NCBI RefSeq assembly: GCF_000006565.2 | Contig: NC_031470.1 | Location: 1,180,954 to 1,244,953 of the forward strand | Length of the DNA stretch: 64,000 nucleotides | Origin: Toxoplasma gondii ME49 | Lineage: Eukaryota; Apicomplexa; Conoidasida; Eucoccidiorida; Sarcocystidae | Reading direction: 5' to 3' | Shown here: piece by piece, positions 12,723-24,628 of the stretch | How positions within the stretch are numbered: position 1 is the stretch's first letter | How the letters are laid out: each line of letters begins with the position of its first letter | Program-made: the position numbers and the translations under genes | Notes under the pieces: model-generated | The model's database searches: none | Seen by the model: only the letters and a program-made list of their open reading frames with translations | What the model was told of the DNA's origin: nothing

Positions 12723-13596
12723 AAACATGTGCAACCGAGCAATCACTCAATCCCACGCGCGGAAATGTCGCACTGCTGCAATACGCGATGTGCGAGAAGG
12801 CCGGTTGGGAATTAAACAGTGTCAAATAAATTGATAGCCCTGCGAGCGCGCCTTTCAAGCGCGCACAAGCCGAAAAGGTCTGTCTGAATGCGACGTTGGC
12901 TTCGTGTAAAAAGCCAGTCGATAAATATTCCTCTTTACCGTTGCATCCAGTTGCATTCAAGCCCTAGCGTCAAGCGCCTCCGTCATCACCCTCGACGTCG
13001 CAAAAACGACAGAGGGGAACAGCACATCATCCGGAGATGGGCTGCGACCAGCCCACGAACTTCGTGTTCTGTTTAGTGTGCACACGCAACAAGATGATAT
13101 TGCTGCTGTTGGCGGCAAGCTTCAGCACGCGTCTTCACACCAGAAGGCAGAGATGCGGTCTAATTGTACAAATTTGTCACGTGCGAGCAACATGTGCGCG
13201 TTGTTCCTGAGCAAATCCTCAGTCCGGTGTGCACCCCCTCGGAGAAACCCCTCGGGGCCGCTCAAAGTCAGCAAATGCGGCCCTGTCATGTTATGGTTCG
13301 TCCTGCCTTCTCAGACAGATGGTCAGTCCCTCCTTGAGGCTCACGACTTGGCGAGAGCCATGAGCAGACGAGCAACAGGCAGCACATTGTTCAGTCTCAC
13401 GCCTAGTCGCAGGAGCCAAACTCATGATTCTCATTTTTTTTGACCGCTCGCTAGAGGCCTTCAACAGATTTGCAGACATATCTGCCGTATGACAAACACG
13501 CAAAATGTTGATCAATAACCCGTTGTTTCCACGCGCAAATTTGATGAACGGAAAAGGGGACGCTACCGTTTGGCAGACAAGGTCTCAGGCGAGTGC

Positions 13597-13671
13597 CTCA
13601 GCTACCTCTTCCCGTGGGTTGTCTCCGGGTTGAGACGGGGGTACGTAACCCACGGGGAAACTGTAGTTGAG
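13597..13671. repeat. Imperfect nested hairpin
   Basis: Left arm 13597-13620 and right arm 13647-13671 are inverted copies. From the inside out they give ten consecutive pairs, a one-base bulge (G at 13657), two more pairs, a 3x3 internal loop, then nine pairs including one G-T wobble. Inside, GTCTC (13621-13625) pairs with GAGAC (13632-13636) around a six-base loop. The size and shape resemble a small-RNA precursor. No transcription evidence is available from sequence alone. Confidence 0.6.
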
Positions 13672-15403
13672 AAGTTGAAACCCATTACGTTGAAAGAGCC
13701 CGAAGCCGTGAGTGTGGACTTTCGCAGTTACCTAGCAATGCACGCAAAATAAGGCAATGGGGTCATTCCATGTGTCGGCCATAAACAATTTTAAGTGCTT
13801 GCCTTAAATAGTGAGACAGTGGATGGCACACAGTGCCCTTACAATACAGCTGCAGGACACGCGGCAAGTACCCACTCTGTCCGAGACCTCAGTTCTTCGA
13901 ATAAAGGCTTCCCACTGGTCCCCATCCCAGTGCAGCCGTATGGTGACCAGTGGTTAATACGTACTAAAAGGCCGTCCGGTCTACAATCCCACACAAAGAA
14001 AAGACACGTCAAGCTACAGAAGCGAGGCGCTCTGCGTTTCTATCACGGGTTATGGATGAAGGTCGCTGTTCGGCAGCGACCGTTCCAGAAAATTTTCGGT
14101 AGAGACTCAAAATCGTTTCTAGGCCCTCAGGCCCATGACTGTCGGGTAGACTCTCCCGGATGCGAGTCGTGTTGGGGCCTGTTAAGTAGATTCCATGGCG
14201 AAGGCTTTTGGCAGTGAGTGTTCCTGTGTCTGGTTTCCTTCGCATACGCGAACGTTATGGGCATCGGAAAGAGTCCAAGTGCGTAACAAGCAAACTTCGA
14301 TCGAAGCCAAGAACAACTGTAGCAACCCGTGTCTCTTGCTCCCTTGGCGTCGAGGTCTTCTTTTTCTCACATGAGACAGATGAAAAAACACGCAGTAGGT
14401 TCCTTAATTCCGCCGGTGAGGAGAAAATTCACGACCACTGTGTAGAGGGCGCCGGTGGCAGCAGCCCTGCTGATCGGCTTCCGATTTTCCTGGAGTGCTT
14501 CTGCCCCTCACCGTTGCGCGGTTGGCGCTGACCATTGAACATTCGTAGAGGTCTCAGGGTGACAGGTGAAGTGTGGGCTTTACAGTGCTATGATATTCGC
14601 AGCGTAACATTTCGTTGTTGCAAAAAGGTCTGGCCCTTTCCAAGGTGCCCCGTGCCTCATAGTTGTCCGGTTCCGCAGCGATACTGGACTTGTTTGTGGC
14701 CTTGCCTGGCAGGGTATTTTTTTCGGAAGGCTGAGAAGGGGGCCAGGCCCGTTGGCGGATGCAGTACTGCAAGAAATGCGAGCGACTCTTTGAATCATAT
14801 CTGCTGTTGCAGATTCCCCTATAGTTTGAGGCTACGATCTAGTGCAGGACACTGGCCTAGACCGTCTGCAAGGAGACGACGTTGACAAAGGGGTACCTGT
14901 TTTTCTTCGCCGCTATCGTCCGCGGGGGGAAGACGGTAATGAACGAATAAAATTTGTCCGCCATTTTCACTTTACTTCGTTTCTTCGCAGCAGTGTCCAC
15001 ACAACGAATTCGTTCGTCACAGTGAGTTTGGTTACGAGCAGTTGTCTGAAACCGAAGAGCGTAAGGGGTTGTGTGGTCGGTTGTCGATATGCGAAGCTGG
15101 CGACGTGTTTGTGCGAATTACGCTGCTATGCCTCATGCCACAACAAGCACACCCTGAATTCCTCTAGTATGGAGGCTACCAACGGATCTGACCAGCCAAG
15201 CGGGAGGGCTCTCATCTTCGTGACATTGTATGTTTTCCCTTGTATCACTATTGGAGAGCACTGGGCGAGTTGCTCAGGTGTCCCTGTCGTCGTCTGCGTC
15301 AACACGTGTATCGCCTCGTTGGAGATGACTTCGCACATTTAGACAAACTAGCATCACGTCGGCCTTGCTTTACCCGCGGCAGTTCCGGTTTGATCAGTCA
15401 GCG

Positions 15404-18400
15404 ATGGCTCGGAAAGGCAGGCGTAGGAAGAGAAGCCGCGTAGAAAGGAAGGATCGTGGGTTTATGGCGTCGTGCAGCGAACCACTCGACCAGTGCGGTT
15501 GGGGAACCGTTGGGGGAGTCGCTGAAAGAAGCGGATCGGCCAGTAGCACCCAAGAACTTGGGGAGGAAGCGCTTGAGGCCGCAGGGCGGTTGACCGGGGC
15601 TGTGAGCACGATAGCGACACGAGTGCACTCTATGGAGCAAGCTTGTGATAGAGTGTCAGGATCGCAAGAGGATTCACGGAGGCGCGGGCGAAGACGCCGG
15701 GTGAAACATGGTGAGAAAACGTCTGCGGCGAAGTCTGTTTCTATCCCAGATGGCGAGGATTTGGAGTTGACACAGGCTAACTTCTCTGACTCTGGCCAAA
15801 GGAAGGAGGCTGGGGGGCTCGGTCAGTGTAGAGAAGCACTCTCGAAAGGCACCAGCGAAACATTTCCGCCCGCAAAAGGAGCGCAGGAGCAAAGTTTGAG
15901 CGGCCGCATAACACCGGTAAGTGGTATGGTGACGTGTCACTGTTCTTCGTAAGGTGGTTGACATTCACTGTTGTTGCCTTTCTGCTTTTCACATCTGCTA
16001 GCGAACCATAGCACAGAGAGAGAACGACGAGTATGGAAAATAGTGACATTTGGCGACGGACGGTCCCCCCTGATGCCGGAATAGGCTGACGCTCGAAGCG
16101 CTACGTGCCGGTACCTCGTTAAACAACCTGAAGCACGGCCGGTTGCGTAGAAAAATGGTTTGCAGCGAGTAATCCACAAGTGCGGCCCTATAGAAAATCT
16201 CATGCGGTTGTGCTTTGTTGGGATCCGAATACGCTCCCCTGTCGTTTTTGTTCGGCTGTGATAGGGCCAAAGCAACATGTGAGCCGCGACGTGGCTGGGA
16301 AACCGCAGCGGGGTCGCCCCATGTGCGCTACGTAATCTGAAAGTTAACAGAGGGATAAGACTCTGAGGTGTCGTGCAGCCGCACCATTTGATTTGGGAAA
16401 TCGCACGTTGGTATGTTGTGTTCATGCAGCCGCCCGCTACTCCCGACAATGTCCTGGTGCCAGCGTCGTTGGGAGGGACCCCGATCTCCACGTTTTTTTT
16501 TAAGACTAAAATGTGCAGGTTTTTGCGCCAAGGCCGCTGCAAGCATGGAGCGTCTTGCCAGTTTGCACACAGTCCGGAGGAGTTGCGCACGCCTCCTAAC
16601 CTCACGAAGACTCGCCTCTGTCGGGCTTTCCGAGAAGGACGGTGTGACCGCGGAGAGAACTGCGCTTTCGCACACGGTCTTGTCGACTTGAGGGGAACGG
16701 GCGAGATATATAAGACACAGATTTGCATCTTCTGGCCTGCTGGTCACGGCAAGTGAGAAAATGGGCACTCCTGTTTTCTGACGGCAGCTGCGTACGCAGG
16801 TCTATGACTGTTTTGTCGCATGTCAAGCCTCCGATCATCTGTTCTGTTTCCGACAGTGGCAGCAGACCTTTTCGGATGTTCGAAGTGTCGTAGTGGCGAG
16901 TATCGCCACAGGCGGAGACAGCTGAAAATCTAGTTGCTGGGTAGCTCTGAAGTTTCTAAGCATGCGCCTCTTCTTAAATGCTTTGGATATACCTGCGGAT
17001 GAGTTCCGGAAGCGAATGCTGAACCCCCACACATAACCGTCATGATCAAACTGCGGTTCTCCACTATGTGCGATTCCACTGAATCCTTGCTCTCTTGTGT
17101 TCAGCAGAGTGAGCGATGGATGCCGGCACGCGGTTGGCGTCGCCGACCTCGCTTCTTGGGGTGGAGAGCGCGTTGTTGCAGATAATGACACATGTGGTCC
17201 GTCTTTAACATCTACGAGGCCGTCAGCATCTGCATCTGCCAGTCAGCAGTCTTGCGGCCGCGGGGGCGATGAACAAAGGAGCTCACCAGCGGTGGTGTGC
17301 CGATCCCCACTGCACACCGCGGGATCGCCGACCTGCCAGTTATTCGGCTCGCTTGCCACGATGGACATTAACGGATGTCCGAAAGGGACATGTTCTGGCC
17401 CGACACCTTACGGCAGCCCACCGTCACCTGCACCAGCGTCGCCATCGGCGTGCTCTTCGTTTGCCGCATCAGTCATGTCATTTTCTCAACCAATATACGC
17501 ACCTCCGGCGCCTTTTCCTTTGTCTCGCCCGGCACCGCGGACAACCGGCGCGTGCATGCGGGAGCAGGCAATACCAGTTACATGTTCTCACATCTGCCGC
17601 ACGTCAGAATTCTCTACCCATGATTGCGCAACGCCGACTTCCTCGCAGCCGTCACCTACTGAAGATGGAGGCGGGCACGATTCCCATGACATTCCGCGGC
17701 GAATGAAACCTCTCTTTGGGGTGATGGAACAAAATGAAGACATCGCTGTGAAGCGTCCCTCGGAAATCTGTTCAAGGCCCAGATTCTCTAGTTTCCCTGA
17801 AGGTCATCTATCATCGGAAAAAACAAGAGTTTCTCTGAAAATTGCGAAAAGCATGAAAGCTCAGTTCAGGTCGTATGTGTGTGATGTGAGTCCATCGGTT
17901 CTTTCACCGTCGTCTTCGTGCTCGGCTGGAATTCCGGAGATGGACTTTCCTGCTGGTGTTGGTGCAAAGAAGTCGTTCGGCATCTGCAGAAGTGCACCTG
18001 AAGGCACACAGAGCCCTCAAAGTGGTAGACTACCATCATCTGTGCATACTCTTCGAGAGAGTCGAAGTCGAGGAGCGGACACAAGTGAACACAGTGGAGG
18101 CTGCGAGGACATCTCAGACCACTCAGGGGTCGTCGCAGTGACGTCAGCCGCACGTGGAGAGCGCGCTGGGGTCGAGTGTCACGCTTCACGGCACAACACG
18201 CAAGGCAGGCCAGTTATCGAAGCAGCGCGTTCTATGCTCGTAGTTAGCTTCCTAGGGTCCGGCAGATCAGGACGCTCCCGTGACACAACTGGAACTTGGA
18301 AGCGTGCTCCTCCAATTCCTCCGCCGCCGCCTCTTTCTTTTTCCTCCCTGCCTTCACATCCGTTCCGTTGTGGGGATGGCCGGGGGTTACCAGAGGAGAG

Positions 18401-20522
18401 GACTTCGCGTCAGACTTCCGGTTGTATCGACTCGTCTACGGCTTTCAAACCAGCGACATGCTCAGTGCCGCTGCTTGTCAGCCCTTGGGGAGATGCCAGT
18501 GATCGGAACGCCGATGCGAGGAACGTCAACGCCCCAGTACCTACAGCAGAGGTTGAAATACGGCGAAGTCAAGGGTCATCGCCAACGCGGATCAGGCAAC
18601 ACTGGCATTCAGTCGATGAGCAGCCGCCAAGAGAGGCTATGCAACCTAAAGGTGGCCCTTTGACTACTCCAAAACAACCAAATCCAGTTTCCTCATCCGG
18701 TGCTTATCTACTACCGGGGCGTCTCACTGCTGCCTTGACAAACGCGCAAACGCGAGGGCGACCTGGCTGTGCAATACGTGGCACGGTGTTCTGTAGGACA
18801 CAAACGCTAGACGATAAAGGAGGAGTTTCCCCAGCAATGACTCCGGCAGGTGTTTGCTTAGGGGGAGCAAATATAAGATCTTGGTCTCAAGATGATGAAA
18901 AACACTGCCGGAGTGTCCCAGACATGCATGCCAATCGAGGCGAAAAAGCGTTGAATCAGCCGATACTCCCTGTTGTAGATGCCACGGTCCAGGGGATTTC
19001 TACCGTGGCGCAATCCCAGCGACGGAGAGGAAAGTGGGATTGGGGCCGAGAGACAGTCTCCACTCCTGCTGGCACTTCAGAGGACAGGGGCACGAATGTG
19101 CAGAAAAATGTGACTGGTAACGCAGGACACGTGCAACAAAATGCGGATAAAGGGCTACGTGAAAGGAGATCAGCAGGCACACGGCCTTTGGCTGCCTCAG
19201 CAGGACAAGCAGAATTACCAGTCGGTGAAACCGGATTCACAGCTGCTGTTGGTCAACCAGACCCCGCCGGCATCAGAGCGATGTTGGACGTGGCCCCCCC
19301 CCTCTCGTCCGGGGGTTTGTTTGGATCACTTGCACCACATGCATCCTCACAAGGGAGCTGTGTAACAGTTGTCTCGCCGCCGTTTGCTCCGGCGTATTGC
19401 CACGGCGCAACGAGTCTCGACTGCTCTGCAGGTGGATTGCAAGGACATAGCTGGCCTGTGTCGCCCATATGTACTGAACTGGGGCTGAACGAGGGTCTTC
19501 CGCACGAGGACGCGTCGCTACTTGCTGCAGCCGCAAGGCATGTTGTACAAGATTTCGCGATTTATCCCCAGAGAAAGGAGCAAGAGACTTTCGGACCTGG
19601 GCCACTACCACCGGTCATTTTTGTAAGCGCCTCAGTTCCAGAACTATTGCCGTCACAGGTTCAGTTCCATCCAGCTGGTCCATCCATGCTTCTGTGTTCC
19701 CCTTTCTCAATAACAGGCCCGGTTGCAGAACCGGCAGGGCCGTACTTCTTTCTTCCATCAGCGGGGCATTCTTGTCGTCTCGACGGAGGACAAGAGGCGA
19801 CTCTTGGATTCGGACAAGGAGTGCCTGCTTCCGGGATTCTAATGCCATCGGAACTCCGAGGATCATGGCCAGTTTGGGGACAAGGTGGGTTACGCCACGT
19901 TGGGCATGTTCACAGTTGGGCGCATGAAGTTCAGGTGCAAGATTGCGTTCCAGTTGGCGTCGCCGAAAGAGCTCCAGAAGGAAATGTTAACAAACCGGCC
20001 GACCGCACCCCGAGGTCTCCCAGAATTGCGGTGGTGGAGAGTGTAGTGGATGGTCCTATTGTGGAAGAGAGCTGCGATACTGGCTGTTGTGAAGCCATTG
20101 ATGAAACGAGTGAAAAGTCGCGGAGACAGCCCCAAGAAGAGCCAGAGGGTAGTGCGGAGCAAGACGAACCCTTCCGGTTGCCTCCGGTTTCGCGCATGAA
20201 CTCGGCTCCGCCAACGTTCCCTACCCTTTCTCGTGAGAAGGAGAAAGATGCTCAAATTCCGAGAAGCGAGGAGCGTCAAGCTTCTAGCGATTACTCAGGA
20301 TGTGAATCTGAGGGGGCGAACAGCCGTCTCGACTGGTGCACGGGACCTGGAAATACCGGTCGCATGGGGCGTCCATCGCGATGCAGAAGTGTCGACCAAT
20401 CACGTTGTGGTCTACAGACATTTTTCGATGGCCCATCGAATAACAGCTTGCAGGAAATTGCATGTTCCACGCTTGAACAAGTGAAGTTGCATACTCCCGC
20501 GCCCGAGCTACGGCAAGGATGA
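15404..20522 (+). CDS. Tandem CCCH zinc-finger protein, probable RNA-binding
   Basis: Three exons (15404-15916, 16430-16752, 17108-20522) give about 1,416 residues. Residues 200-288 hold three CCCH units spaced C-x7-C-x5-C-x3-H, each led in by KTxxC as in TTP/Tis11-type fingers. Unit 1 is CRFLRQGRCKHGASCQFAH and unit 2 is CRAFREGRCDRGENCAFAH; both are complete. Unit 3 keeps the spacing but has Gly for the second Cys and Val for the His, and intron 2 splits it. Such fingers usually bind AU-rich or other single-stranded RNA and affect mRNA stability or translation. The start is the first in-frame ATG; the N-terminus is very basic (ARKGRRRKRSRVERK), possibly nuclear-localising. The last 1,100 residues are one exon of low-complexity sequence without a domain I recognise. 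Two tandem acceptors, three bases apart, are possible at exon 3. RNA targets cannot be inferred. Confidence 0.88.
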
Positions 20523-23500
20523 AGCAAATCGAAAAGGGGCCCATAGTTTCCGAGTCCGACGATGATCACGTGCTGCAACCTCGACCCTGCGGTTCGGATC
20601 CCGATGACGGGAAAGCGCCCCACGGGACCCGCGGATGTGAACAGAGGGTTTTGTCCCAGTCACTTGTGGCCACAAACCGGATGGTTCTTCGTTGTGGGCC
20701 GTTGGGAAAATAACAAACTGTCGCACCGTTTTGGCACGGGGAGGCTGCAGCAACAGCCGAGCATATCCCGACTTGGTACAAGTGCCCGGGCGTTCGCGGG
20801 GTGCGAGACGGTAACAGCGGATCTGCTGAACGACAAGCGGGGGAGCCGGCTCAGGAAGCCCGCAGGCACCAGTGCTAGTGCAGTGTGATTGTAGCCTCAC
20901 ATGCAGCTGTCATCGGTTCCAAGTTACTCATCGGCAGTTGCTGTGACGTCGCGCTTGTGAGATGTTGTCCAGTAACCGAGTCTGCGTTTCTGCAGTCGGG
21001 CAAACGGGATGAGAGGGAGGGTGATGAGGACGAAGTTGCGGTAAACGGAGACGTGAAGAGAACAAAGACTGACTGCGGCGCCTTGTCGCAGACTAGACGC
21101 CTCAAGGTCAGCTGAAGGAGATGTTGATAACGTGAAGTACACACCGATGACGTCCTGACGCTAGTTCTCAACACGTGGTCCTCGTCAGACACTTCGGCCA
21201 CAAGGTGAGAGATGCATGAAACTGAGCGGCGTCTCTGTCGCAAGCGAGGTAGTGATGGAGGGCCCCTGGCAGGGGCCCCTGCTTGCCGGGAGTTGACGAT
21301 GGAAAGTTTAAGTGGGCAGCTGACTACAGCATGGTGCCAATCAACGTCCTTAACACTGTCATCGTTAGCAGGTTGTCTTACCCGCAACCGGCGCACCAAG
21401 TGACTGTATCAATCAGCTGAACTCCTTTGGCGCGCGTGTTTGTCAAGTTTTCTTGGGTCTGATGTGATTAACTGGAGAGATTCGAGGTGTGTCAGGTGTC
21501 GGAACGGCAGAACACTTCGAGAGTTGGACTGTGAGAATTTGGACGGTGATTGAGGGAGAGACAGAGGAACACCAAAACGATTTACTGGTTGCGTCATACG
21601 CTTTGCAAAAGCGAAACTCAAACAAGTATCGAATGCAGACAGTGTTAGATGGAGTCAGATCAGAAGGCGACGCGACGATTCTCAAGAACACCGTCGTCGA
21701 TCAACTGGGGAACTCGATGCTGCTCTGACGGCGACGTGAGTGTAAAATGAACGATCATGTTGAGTGCTTCCATCACGCCGGCACTTCGTGAAAAAAACTC
21801 GTAGTGTGGGATTGTAATTCGTAGCTCGATTGTTGAGATTGGAGCGGCATTTGGCGACTGCATCGAATTGCAACGTAGAAGGTATATTTTGAGACGGGCT
21901 GATATACGTTTGCACATTCGTTTACGTCGGGGCATTTTTTCCTACTCTGCTTCAACAGCATCTAAAGGGTGAGGAACTAGACGGCGAATAAAACAGTTCA
22001 CTACCCGTTTAGTTGCTGGATACGCTGTCAGCGTTTTCGGTTTTTCTAAAGCATTTTCTTGTAAAACGCTTGGGCACCGAATGCGAGCCGATCAGTGGAT
22101 GTGTACAATCGAAACCGGTGTACGGCTGCGAGTGAACGTAGGGGATGCACATTCGAAGGATTTGAGGTGGGCCAGCGTTAAACGTTTATTCAGCGGAAAG
22201 AGAATCAGACAATTGTATTCGTGTCGTCATCCCGCTTAGTCATGTATCTTATCGGTGGCGATTGCATGCGCACGCAGGAAAGTGCAGATCAATTTTCGTC
22301 GCGTCGCGTGCGTCGTCAAATCATTTGTACGTGAAAATGTAAACTGTTGTTCGCGATATAGTTGTTGAGAGAGCTGTGCTTACATGGGGTCGAACGTAGC
22401 ATGACGAAGCGGTGCGGGTTCTGGTTTGCTACTTCCAGAGGATTGTTTGTTCCTCTTTGTGTCCGCGAAGGGTTGTTATGCGTGGACGATGAAGCACGCT
22501 TATGTAGCCGGTGTTGCACAGGATGTTGTCGTGAAGTGGCCCCGGGCACGTTTTGTTTTATGGCATGCGGACGAGGACTCCATGGACCCTACTGACTACG
22601 TTCAGTAGCTTGCATGAAGCGTCACTGCTGATGGACTCTTCGCAAAGGATTTTTGGTTAAGTTTTTGGGCAGTCACCGGTGTAATCTCTGGCACACTGAG
22701 TTCTCCCCAAGCCATTAGAAATGACATTCGATATTGTGTGTGCAGCGTCCATTTCTGCGTCACCAAATGAGGTGTGTAGTTGTCTCGACTATTCAAGCTG
22801 AGATGATCGGACTAACAGACCGCATGCGCTGTGTGTCGAAAAGCGATATAATCATGCTCGTCGTGCACATCCGATGTGTGAAAGTCCCAGCGATGCTGAC
22901 GGGCTCATGAGCAAAGACCTGAGTGCTACCACGCTTCAGACGAGACCAGCAAAAGTCATCATTTCATCTTCGGTCACACTAGAATTTAGTTGAGTAGAAG
23001 CCGCATGGTTGCTCGGATATGTATTAGAGTTCTCTTTTTGTCTCGACTTCTCCGTCTGGCTTCCGGTCGCAGCGCGCCTCTATGGAAAGCTACGGCAAGG
23101 CGGGAAGCCTGTGCCACCGGAAGTTTGCCGTTCCATTGTTCAGCTAAAGGTGACTGCGCGCCGAGCTTGGAACTGAACCTGGTGATACTTGTTCGACACA
23201 AAATGCAACAATTGTAACGCACTGGCAGCTTAGGATTATGGGGAACAAAGATTGTTTGTGTTTGGCAAGACTCAGAAGGGCACGGGCTTCTTTCACACTT
23301 ATGGAATGCTTCTTGTCCAGTTCTGTAGAACACTGTCCCTGAATTCCAGCGGAGGCGTCAGTAATTATTGGTCTCACCAATTCCGTACAGCATGAAAGAC
23401 TGTGAATGAAAGAGAGGAAACGGCCTAGTCGGAGAATTTAGTAGTCACTGTAGCGGACATCTGTGACACTCCACTCATCAAAAGCAAGATCTCAATAGAT

Positions 23501-24628
23501 TCCTTCTACAGCTTAATCCCGTCGTCGCCTTGTTAGAGAGAGACGACGTGCATGGTACCCTACCTTTTCCTGTAGACTACTTCATTTTTGGCATCGAACA
23601 CAGGGGCACCAAATCAGCTTCCAGCGGGCCGGCCTAGCGGTCGCACGGGACCGAATTCAGACTGACGAGAGATATGCTTGCCACCCCTCGGAACACAAGT
23701 GTTCTGACCAAGTTGCTCATTCGTGCCCCTTTTCTACCTCTCTTACTCGCTGAAATCTATCGCGCAACTCAATGCACGCACTGCTGGTGGGTGGGGAATA
23801 CTTGTTGCGGAATTCATTTGATGTTCTCGACCGCAACTGATTTCCATTTGTTGGTATGTGGGGCTCCTTTTCACAGCGCCCAGCTTTGCGCATCATCCTG
23901 TTGGGTCGCGTACGCCTAACGCTGCCCCATTCTTTGTCTTTAAGTACTTACACTTTCGGCTATCAAAGGGACAGATCGCTGTCTGGACGTTGTTCATAAC
24001 TCGTCCATTGTCGAGCGACTCCTTTTGATTTTCCGTGTTCTGCTATAACGCATTGCTTCTCCCGCACATAGTCTGGTTCGACAAGTCGTGCCGAGCAGCC
24101 CCTGAAGCGCTGTCCAAGGTCGGGCTTCGACGGTGTCACAACATACAGATTTGCGTTTTCGGTCGAGAGACTACAGTTTTCCCAGCGATCTCATTTACTG
24201 GGTGATCGGGAGGCCTCGCACTAACTCAGCTAGTTACGCCCTAACTTTGCACACGAATTCGATTATCGTCGCCTGGCAGCCAGAACCGGCGGTGAATTGG
24301 GCCAGACAACGCACGCATGAATGCCGTTCTTGTGTGGTGAAACACCCGGATGATGTTCATTTCTTCCAACGTTTTCCAACACAAAGAAGGCACTCTCGGA
24401 CGTGATCTCTCGGCTGGGCATAAGTCGGGTACTGTCCTGGTGCTGCACCCGTTGCCATCACTCAAAGAGGGAGAGAAACCCGCCGAAAAGAAGACACTGG
24501 GCCAGTAGACCAGGCATTCTCCCGTGGCTGTTCTTCTGCCTTTCGCCACCCTAAAACGAAACTTGTTTGCCTCACTTTATTGAAGTTCTTTTTCGCGCGT
24601 CTCCAGTTTCCTCCCCCTTGTCCCAACG
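20523..24628. other. Intergenic region with unassigned coding-like frames
   Basis: Lies between two plus-strand genes. It starts with the 3' untranslated region of the CCCH gene. Several plus-strand frames have coding-like codon choice: an ATG frame at 20519-20713 that overlaps the CCCH stop, 20885-21115 with a possible donor at 21107, and a frame ending at 21728. I could not link them in phase with good splice sites. A 9-bp inverted repeat with 1-bp spacer sits at 21260-21278. From 21.8 to 24.6 kb I see no gene; its last part should hold the promoter of the uL15m gene. Confidence 0.45.

Larger units (their letters stand above)
11709..15403. other. Intergenic region between divergent GCH1 and CCCH genes
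   Basis: This 3.7-kb stretch separates two divergently transcribed genes and should contain both promoters. A GCATGC core at 12178-12183 lies about 470 bases upstream of the GCH1 ATG. A plus-strand frame open over 11764-12003 has coding-like codon choice but no ATG at its head. A G-quadruplex motif (12690-12722) and a nested hairpin (13597-13671) are listed separately. A plus-strand frame ending at 13752 is also coding-like over its last 40 codons. I could not assemble any of these into a gene. Confidence 0.5.

Noticed and set aside
20875..21399. Minus-strand ORF of 174 codons
   Set aside because: Leu/Ser/Arg-rich with no domain; the plus strand has better codon choice over the same bases.
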